From Pseudomonadota bacterium (GTDB taxonomy: Bacteria; Verrucomicrobiota; Verrucomicrobiia; Chthoniobacterales; UBA6821), in the NCBI GenBank assembly GCA_009928265.1, contig RFPR01000028.1, positions 1 to 18,462 of the forward strand: 18,462 bases of DNA, given 5' to 3'. The position numbers and the translations under genes were made by a program. Within the stretch, counting starts at the first letter, position 1; each line of letters begins with the position of its first letter. Positions 14,903 through 18,462 of the stretch are shown one piece after another. Under the pieces are notes generated by a model. It worked only from the letters and a program-made list of their open reading frames with translations, was not told the origin of the DNA and ran no database searches.

Positions 14903-15505
14903 TCACGGATCAATCTTCGTTAACGCGAGGTCAACAAAACCTAATCCCGTAACGATTGTTTTAAGTTTAGCTCGAAAGGCAGTGCTCAATTCCCATCCTG
15001 CCATCCACTCCAGAGAATGGGAGATCTCGACTGCTTCCGGTGAGATTTCCTCCAGATCCTTGAGATGTCGGATTCCATCGACCGGATCCATTGAGGCGAA
15101 GAGTTTCAGCGCGACCTGATCCCTGCGGTCGAGGAAGCGGACCGTGAGGCAGGGCCCGAACGTCCTCTGATGCGCGAGAGATCTCTCCAGCGTGCCTTCC
15201 GGGACACCACGTTCGAGTAGACGCGAGGCGCTTCCGTTGAACCAATCGTCCGCGAGTCCCAGTTCGAGGCCGGCATTGGCGATGGCCCGCTCCATCTCCA
15301 CGGGAAAGACCTCGCACGGATCCAGATCCCGATCCCTCACGACCACGCCGAGCACATCCACATCCATGGTGGAACGGGAAAGCAGTCCCAGCACGCAGAG
15401 GGCCGAGGCACCGCAACACAGCACCTCCATGTCGGAAGCTCCGTCCAGGGCCATCCTGCGGCCCAACACCGTCAGCGCGTGCTCAATCTCCTCTTTCCGC
15501 TTCAT
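14903..15505 (-). CDS. Nucleotidyltransferase-fold protein (DUF6036-like)
   Basis: 200 residues. An N-terminal helix (MKRKEEIEHALTVLGRRM) leads into CCGASALCVLGLLSRSTMDVDVL. This fits the G-x-S then D-x-D pattern of minimal nucleotidyltransferases, where D49/D51-type aspartates bind metal. A later DRRDQVALKLFASMD resembles the DUF6036 family, which is found in toxin-antitoxin and defence loci. Whether it transfers nucleotides to RNA or protein is unknown. Its start lies 23 nt inside the upstream ORF, implying coupled expression. The first G of the usual GG motif is replaced by C-C-G. It is the cargo of the tRNA-bounded segment; AbiEii/MNT-type toxins are the closest functional analogy. Confidence 0.72.
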   Translation of the reverse strand: MKRKEEIEHALTVLGRRMALDGASDMEVLCCGASALCVLGLLSRSTMDVDVLGVVVRDRDLDPCEVFPVEMERAIANAGLELGLADDWFNGSASRLLERGVPEGTLERSLAHQRTFGPCLTVRFLDRRDQVALKLFASMDPVDGIRHLKDLEEISPEAVEISHSLEWMAGWELSTAFRAKLKTIVTGLGFVDLALTKIDP

Positions 15506-15857
15506 GGTGGATCGGGATGAGTTTCATGGGGCTGAACGTTCCTCCTTCTCTGAGGGAATGCTTCTCCTGCTTGAGACGAAAAACCCGCCGTCCTCCTTCG
15601 GGAAAAGTGGCCGGATCGGGCAGACTCGACCAACTCATCGTCCGAAAGACACCCTGCGCCCCATCCCAGAGGGCGATCGGTGCGGATCGCCCGCGCCCCT
15701 CATACCACGCCCCGTCGATCAGGGCTGGTTCCGGGATGACCCCGTCACCCTGCCTTCCGTGCCAACGGATCAGGATATTCTGACGGGCGGCAAGTGCCTT
15801 GGCCGGACTGCTCACACTCCCGCCACGCCGACCGAAGCTCACGGCATTTTTCTTCAT
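15483..15857 (-). CDS. Hypothetical partner protein of the nucleotidyltransferase
   Basis: 124 residues starting MKKNAVSFGRRGGSVSSPAKA, a basic Arg/Gly/Ser-rich N terminus followed by AARQNILIRWHGRQGDG. The central part is Gly/Trp/Pro-rich (GAWYEGRGRSAPIALWDG, FRTMSWSSLPDPATF) and the end is charged. No family is recognised. The basic head could bind DNA. It is first in a two-gene minus-strand operon and overlaps the nucleotidyltransferase start by 23 nt. A perfect palindrome sits 14 bp upstream of its ATG, so it may be an autoregulating antitoxin, by analogy with toxin-antitoxin operons where the regulator comes first. Confidence 0.6.
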   Translation of the reverse strand: MKKNAVSFGRRGGSVSSPAKALAARQNILIRWHGRQGDGVIPEPALIDGAWYEGRGRSAPIALWDGAQGVFRTMSWSSLPDPATFPEGGRRVFRLKQEKHSLREGGTFSPMKLIPIHHEAERGD

Positions 15858-15870
15858 AAAAAACAGCTTA

Positions 15871-15887
15871 TACCAAGACCCTTGGTA
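15871..15887. promoter_or_regulatory. Palindromic operator upstream of the nucleotidyltransferase operon
   Basis: TACCAAG (15871-15877), 3-nt spacer ACC, CTTGGTA (15881-15887): perfect 7-bp arms. On the minus strand its far arm overlaps a TATAAG -10-like element and it ends 14 bp before the ATG at 15857, a typical autoregulation position. Confidence 0.6.
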
Positions 15888-15929
15888 AACAACATCTGTT
15901 TTTAGCTACTCCGATCTTCTGCCCCCATC

Positions 15930-15950
15930 TCCCTTCGCCCGCTCCACTCC
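15930..15950 (+). repeat. Right copy of 21-bp direct repeat (att-like)
   Basis: Identical to 14723-14743, the tRNA-Gly 3' end, but with no tRNA 5' part before it. It marks the distal boundary of the putative island. Confidence 0.75.
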
Positions 15951-15964
15951 CACCGCGTGGGAGT
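15946..15964 (+). terminator. Probable displaced native terminator of tRNA-Gly
   Basis: ACTCCCAC-CGC-GTGGGAGT, a perfect 8-bp stem beginning inside the right repeat, at the same offset from CCA as the current tRNA terminator. A T-run is lacking (TCAG follows), so it is a hairpin rather than a proven terminator. Confidence 0.45.
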
Positions 15965-15996
15965 TCAGAAAACAATAGATCTGCGTGGTCTACGAT

Positions 15997-16362
15997 TCAG
16001 CCTATAGGCAGTTTTCGGAGACGCACCCGCTCTTCGTCACAGGACAGGACACATCCTGAGTGGAGATGAGCGCCGAATTTTTCCGCGATCTCGAGGATAA
16101 GCGTTGCGGTGGGCTTTGCTGTCATGCCTTCCATCCTGAATCTTATGACGCTAGGTCCTTTGTCACCAGAGCGGGCTAGGAGTGCATGGAAATCCGCATC
16201 CAGCGTAACGACTATCCTCCCATCCTTGAATGCATGGTTGAGAATCAACTCGTCGGTTGATTTGGACATGCCGACTTCCGAAACATGAACTGCATCTTCT
16301 CCCGCCGACTTTAGCAGATCTACTGCCCCGAGGGGCAGTCCCTGATCAAGCAGCCACCGCAT
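15997..16362 (-). CDS. DUF5615 PIN-like toxin
   Basis: 121 residues of the DUF5615 (Mut7-C-like PIN) family, usually the toxin paired with a DUF433 protein; PIN-fold members are typically RNases. Acidic residues expected at the metal site are visible: D6 in MRWLLDQGLP, D37/E38 in SKSTDELIL, and D55/D57 in VTLDADFHALL. The remainder reads GPSVIRFRM and TLILEIAEKFGAHLHSGCV. The start overlaps the DUF433 gene by 17 nt, so translation is coupled. No experimental target can be inferred from the sequence. Confidence 0.85.
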   Translation of the reverse strand: MRWLLDQGLPLGAVDLLKSAGEDAVHVSEVGMSKSTDELILNHAFKDGRIVVTLDADFHALLARSGDKGPSVIRFRMEGMTAKPTATLILEIAEKFGAHLHSGCVLSCDEERVRLRKLPIG

Positions 16363-16591
16363 GGCCGCCGTTCAAAAGAACCGTCTGATCCGGCAGGTAA
16401 AGTGATGCATAGCGAATCGCCTGCGCCACATCCTCATCCTGCAGTTCGGGATAATCCTTCCTCCGCTCGGAGGCATCGGGATACAGGGCCGCTATCTCAA
16501 GCACGCGACGCACCGTCAGGCGCATGCCGCGCAAGCAGGGTTGACCGTTCATCACGGCCGAATCCATGGTGATTCTTTCGAGCGCTTGCAT
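16346..16591 (-). CDS. DUF433 family antitoxin
   Basis: 81 residues matching the compact DUF433 fold: ITMDSAVMNGQPCLRGMRLTVRRVLEI then YPELQDEDVAQAIRYASLYL, the canonical G-x-P-C-x-R-G-x-R core and the helix following it. DUF433 proteins accompany DUF5615 PIN-like toxins and probably bind DNA and neutralise the toxin. It is the first gene of the module, overlapping the toxin by 17 nt. Its promoter region is shared in design with the RelE-type module 1.3 kb away. Confidence 0.85.
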   Translation of the reverse strand: MQALERITMDSAVMNGQPCLRGMRLTVRRVLEIAALYPDASERRKDYPELQDEDVAQAIRYASLYLPDQTVLLNGGHAVAA

Positions 16592-16597
16592 ATCTCA

Positions 16598-16626
16598 TCC
16601 CTACTCCTCCATTCGGAAACCGTCAA
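16598..16626 (-). promoter_or_regulatory. Promoter of the DUF433/DUF5615 module
   Basis: On the minus strand TTGACG (16626-16621), 17-bp spacer, TAGGGA (16603-16598), with the ATG only 6 bp further, so the mRNA may be nearly leaderless. The same element precedes the second TA module. Confidence 0.6.
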
Positions 16627-16655
16627 CCTACTCTGACCACCAATCGTCTCACAGC

Positions 16656-16788
16656 CTTCAGCCTAAAAGCCTGCCGCCTTGGCGGCTATGATTGTCTGGC
16701 GACTCTCCCGAGCCAGCCATCTTCGGATCTACTGATCCGAAGACTTCTCGGGCCTGTTCCTCGAATGACTAAGCCTCGTTCCCACGAG
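16656..16788. other. Multi-hairpin intergenic element
   Basis: Contains CTTCAGCCTAAA (16656-16667), GCCGC/GCGGC (16673-16686), a perfect 9-bp stem CTTCGGATC/GATCCGAAG (16721-16742) enclosed by CCCGAG/CTCGGG (16707-16712 with 16747-16752), and CTCGT/ACGAG (16775-16788). A rival helix CTGGC/GCCAG (16696-16716) is also possible. No ORF is supported. It fills the gap between the DUF433 promoter and the ncRNA promoter and may be a REP/MITE-like repeat or a structured RNA. Confidence 0.5.
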
Positions 16789-16831
16789 CCTTTTCACTGA
16801 GATTATGACACGCTAAGTCCATTGAGCCGTC

Positions 16832-16860
16832 TTGCAACTCCCACGGCCTTCTGCTATAAG
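16832..16860 (+). promoter_or_regulatory. Sigma70-type promoter of the structured RNA
   Basis: TTGCAA (16832-16837), exactly 17-bp spacer, TATAAG (16855-16860); expected start about 16867, immediately before the first helix of the RNA. Confidence 0.7.
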
Positions 16861-16866
16861 AGTATC

Positions 16867-17035
16867 AACATCAGGAATGCCTTTGGGTGATACCAAAGGA
16901 TGCCAACCGGGGACGGAGAAATCCTACGGTGGCTGGACGGCGAAAGCCGGCCGATGTGCGGAGGGAGAAATCCTCCGAACAAAAATCTCTCCAGGCTTTA
17001 TGAAGCGCCTTTCCTGACGGAACGGCGCTTTTTTG
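16867..17035 (+). ncRNA. Candidate structured non-coding RNA of about 169 nt, class unknown
   Basis: The sequence folds by eye as follows. P1 is ACATC/GATGT (16868-16872 with 16953-16957), closing a junction of three arms. P2 is CCTTTGG/CCAAAGG with loop GTGATA (16880-16899). P3 is GCC-A-ACCG/CGGTGGC (16902-16933), capped by GGA-GAAA-TCC after an asymmetric loop. P4 is GG-A-CGGC-GAAA-GCCG-G-CC (16935-16952). A separate hairpin P5 is CGGAGG-GA-GAAA-T-CCTCCG (16959-16977). An intrinsic terminator ends it. Three GAAA tetraloops in 60 nt point to selected RNA structure. It has its own promoter and terminator, so it is either a standalone RNA or a terminating leader for the small gene at 17076. 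I could not match it to any riboswitch, ribozyme or housekeeping RNA from memory. Confidence 0.6.
17003..17035 (+). terminator. Intrinsic terminator ending the structured RNA
   Basis: AAGCGCC-T-TTCC (17003-17014), TGAC loop, GGAA-C-GGCGCTT (17019-17030): 11 bp with one mismatch, followed by further T residues to 17034 (six in a row from 17029). On the opposite strand no T-run follows, so it acts on the plus strand. Confidence 0.85.
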
Positions 17036-17075
17036 TTGCTCGGGTTCCTGGTGTGACCACCCACACATCACGACC

Positions 17076-17321
17076 ATGAGCGCAGCCATCATCGACAAGC
17101 CCGTCCTCTCCATCCGGACCATCGCCAGCAATCCGTTCCATCATTTATGGAATAATAATGGAACGTGGTGGGTCCACTACACCGAGCACCTTCCCGACCA
17201 CACCAAGCGCCGGGTCCGCCGCAGCCTACACACCACGGATTCGGGAATCGCACGCGTCCTGAGGGACAGCCTCCTCTGTGAGGCTGCCCATTTTGAAGAG
17301 GAGGTTGCCCGTGAGCACTAA
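17076..17321 (+). CDS. Small protein resembling the arm-binding domain of tyrosine recombinases
   Basis: 81 residues. The core NPFHHLWNNNGTWWVHYT then TKRRVRRSLHTTDSGIARVLRD matches the general pattern of the N-terminal three-stranded arm-type DNA-binding domain of phage integrases (aromatic strand, KRVR-SL-T-D, then a helix with RD-LL). No core-binding or catalytic domain (R-H-R-Y) follows. It is thus either a stand-alone DNA-binding protein or the 5' stump of a truncated integrase. It starts 40 bp after the RNA terminator. A GTG with a perfect ribosome site overlaps its 3' end at 17311, suggesting that a downstream partner once followed. Family assignment is visual only. Confidence 0.6.
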   Translation: MSAAIIDKPVLSIRTIASNPFHHLWNNNGTWWVHYTEHLPDHTKRRVRRSLHTTDSGIARVLRDSLLCEAAHFEEEVAREH

Positions 17322-17343
17322 CCAATCGCCCCCATCCTCAGGT

Positions 17344-17643
17344 TCAGCTCTGTTCTTGAAGACCCTTTTTGATCCAGGAGGGATCCCTTCGAGCATCGAG
17401 CACCCGGAACACCGTCGCCTCTTCATCACAGACGCGGTAGTAGATGCAGTAGGGGAATCTCTGCACCACCATCCTGTGGTAACCGAAGCGGATTGGATGA
17501 ATCCCGGCGTAGAGCGTCAGGGAATCAATCTCCGTGAAAAGAGAATCGAAAAAGTAATCTCCAACACCATCAGATTTGGCGTCGTAGAACTCCCTTGCGG
17601 TGGCCAGATCCTCAAGGGCGGACCGCAGGATCCTAATCTTCAT
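17344..17643 (-). CDS. RelE/ParE-family toxin
   Basis: 99 residues with the ParE/RelE fold pattern: ILRSALEDLATAREFYDAKSDGVGDYFF (two N-terminal helices), then IHPIRFGYHRMVVQRFPYCIYYRV, the hallmark strand cluster with FPY-x-IYY, and finally VFRVLDARRDPSWI. Members either cut ribosome-bound mRNA or poison gyrase; which applies cannot be told. The start overlaps the antitoxin stop as ATGA (17643-17640). Its 3' end overlies the possible remnant of a plus-strand ORF beginning at 17311. Confidence 0.88.
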   Translation of the reverse strand: MKIRILRSALEDLATAREFYDAKSDGVGDYFFDSLFTEIDSLTLYAGIHPIRFGYHRMVVQRFPYCIYYRVCDEEATVFRVLDARRDPSWIKKGLQEQS

Positions 17644-17855
17644 TCAAACCTAGCCCGAAGTTCCTTCTTGGCTACCTGCCAATCCAAGACCTCAACCGAG
17701 CCTGTAGCCAGGGCGACTTCGGTTTTAAGGAGTTCCTCACCATGCCAAGCGGGGCTTTCAAAAGACTCTCCATCCGCAGCAAGATCGGCCCAGAGGGCCT
17801 CAATGATCCTCAGCTTTTCAGGTGCTGGGAGCAGTCGGAGTTCGGCAACAGTCAT
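17640..17855 (-). CDS. Addiction-module antitoxin (Unstab_antitox type)
   Basis: 71 residues matching the short PF09720-like antitoxins paired with ParE/RelE toxins: LLPAPEKLRIIEALWADLA then ESPAWHGEELLKTEVALATG and a C-terminal DWQVAKKELRARF helix that wraps the toxin. It is the first gene of the module, with a 4-nt overlap to the toxin. The promoter 6 bp upstream of the ATG is shared in design with the DUF433 module. Confidence 0.87.
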   Translation of the reverse strand: MTVAELRLLPAPEKLRIIEALWADLAADGESFESPAWHGEELLKTEVALATGSVEVLDWQVAKKELRARFE

Positions 17856-17861
17856 GACCTA

Positions 17862-17890
17862 TCCCTACTCCTCTGCACGTACCCCGTCAA
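17862..17890 (-). promoter_or_regulatory. Promoter of the RelE-type module
   Basis: On the minus strand TTGACG (17890-17885), 17-bp spacer, TAGGGA (17867-17862), ATG 6 bp further. Same hexamers, spacing and flanking GAGGAGTAGGGAT as upstream of the DUF433 gene. Confidence 0.6.
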
Positions 17891-17921
17891 CTTTCTCGCC
17901 CCTCAGGAGCCACCCCCTATC

Positions 17922-17949
17922 GTTCTTCGCTCTTCGGTCTTCAGTCTAA
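17922..17949. repeat. Degenerate heptanucleotide repeat, four units
   Basis: Units GTTCTTC, GCTCTTC, GGTCTTC, AGTCTAA in tandem between the RelE-module promoter and the last gene; the last unit merges with a TAAATATACC -10-like region. Confidence 0.45.
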
Positions 17950-17963
17950 ATATACCACCCCTA

Positions 17964-17978
17964 GGACACTCAGTGTCC
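17964..17978. promoter_or_regulatory. Perfect palindrome upstream of the GPNG-repeat gene
   Basis: GGACACT-C-AGTGTCC (7-1-7), 24 bp before the ATG at 18003 and just after TATACC (17951-17956). It may be an operator or a 5' UTR hairpin. Confidence 0.5.
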
Positions 17979-18002
17979 CGCCGCATCCTTTACTCTGAAA
18001 CC

Positions 18003-18314
18003 ATGAAAACGAAACTCCTCACACTGCTTTCACTCACAGCTCTCACCCTTTCCGCGGCCTTTGCCGACGGATACGTCATCGGACCGAACGGAATCACCAC
18101 CTTCTACGGGAACTGCAGGCAGGGAAGCGCCGTCGGTCCCAATGGCGTCACTGTCTGGAACAATGGTCCCACCGGGGGAACAATCATCGGACCTGAGGGA
18201 ACCACCGTATGGTCGGGAACACAAAATCAGATCATCGTGACCGGTTCCGCCGGTACTTCTCTTTGGAGCTCCCCTTCGGGGATAAAAATCATTCCCTGCG
18301 GGATATGTGAGTGA
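18003..18314 (+). CDS. Small exported protein of GPNG-type tandem repeats
   Basis: 103 residues. ATG 18003 starts a clear signal peptide (MKTKLLTLLSLTALTLSAAFA, cleavage before DGYV). The mature chain is four short repeats of about 15-17 residues: YVIGPNGITTFYG, AVGPNGVTVWN, IIGPEGTTVWSG, VTGSAGTSLWSS. The G-P-N-G turn followed by a T-x-W strand suggests a small beta-solenoid or stacked hairpin fold. Cysteines occur after the first repeat and twice at the end (PCGICE), so a disulfide or metal site is possible. No family recognised. It runs divergently from the RelE-type module; a palindrome lies between. No clear terminator follows, and 18315-18462 holds no gene that I can support. Confidence 0.75.
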   Translation: MKTKLLTLLSLTALTLSAAFADGYVIGPNGITTFYGNCRQGSAVGPNGVTVWNNGPTGGTIIGPEGTTVWSGTQNQIIVTGSAGTSLWSSPSGIKIIPCGICE

Positions 18315-18462
18315 GCAATCAAAACCCCTTTTCGGGAGGAGAGAAAAGGAAAAGAGCAAGGCTGAAAAAACTATATTTCCATCATTGCACTACCTCCTTG
18401 GACACCCCCGAAAAGCAGCAGTAAAATAGAATCAAGAAGCCCCCGAAACACAACTCCTAGCC

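Noticed and set aside
16867..17035. Assignment of the structured RNA to glycine, fluoride, TPP, SAM, c-di-GMP or guanidine riboswitches
   Set aside because: None of their conserved core strings is present in the right order; only generic GNRA loops are shared.
17278..17949. 223-codon plus-strand frame
   Set aside because: It runs antisense to both RelE-type genes; only its first codons after GTG 17311 may be a remnant.
18327..18349. CCTTTTC/GAAAAGG hairpin as terminator of the last gene
   Set aside because: It is followed by AAAAG rather than a T-run on the plus strand, so it does not qualify as an intrinsic terminator.

Overview
The window is GC-rich, gene-dense Gram-negative chromosome. 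The LPS-core genes (kdsB, gmhB, a heptose-7-phosphate kinase), the lipoprotein modification enzyme lgt, many signal-peptide proteins and mostly weak Shine-Dalgarno sequences fit an outer-membrane bacterium. My best guess is Verrucomicrobiota (Spartobacteria/Chthoniobacter-like), but this is an impression from gene style; no marker in the window proves it.

Layout. Positions 1-2476 hold a 2-oxo acid dehydrogenase operon: the 3' end of E1-alpha, all of E1-beta and the lipoyl-bearing E2. Positions 2560-3734 hold two related exported proteins built from a shared helical module, closed by a strong terminator. A small lipoprotein (minus) and lgt (plus) diverge at about 4.1 kb. Positions 5076-7386 form a minus-strand heptose/KDO operon, rfaE1-gmhB-kdsB. 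On the plus strand follow a frameshifted exported protein, a second exported protein, phoH and a compact pgpH-like HD phosphodiesterase (7428-11384). An OFA-type MFS transporter and an M42 aminopeptidase run on the minus strand (11397-13734). The latter diverges from lexA, which has an autoregulatory-looking box and is followed by an unannotated-looking 54-codon ORF.

From about 14.6 kb the character changes to accessory DNA. A tRNA-Gly(GCC) gene with its own promoter carries a 21-bp direct repeat of its 3' end, found again 1.2 kb downstream. The bracketed segment carries a nucleotidyltransferase-fold gene and a partner ORF with a palindromic operator, and has no integrase. It is followed by two toxin-antitoxin modules (DUF433/DUF5615 PIN-like, and Unstab_antitox/RelE-ParE). 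Their promoter regions match each other, with a TTGACG-N17-TAGGGA element at identical spacing.

Between the two modules lies a likely independent non-coding RNA gene: a sigma70-type promoter, about 169 nt that fold into a four-way junction plus GNRA-capped hairpins, and a strong intrinsic terminator. It is followed by a small ORF resembling the arm-binding domain of tyrosine recombinases. This RNA and the tRNA-bounded mini-island are the best candidates for something undescribed. The window ends with a small exported protein made of GPNG-type repeats; 18315-18462 shows no gene.
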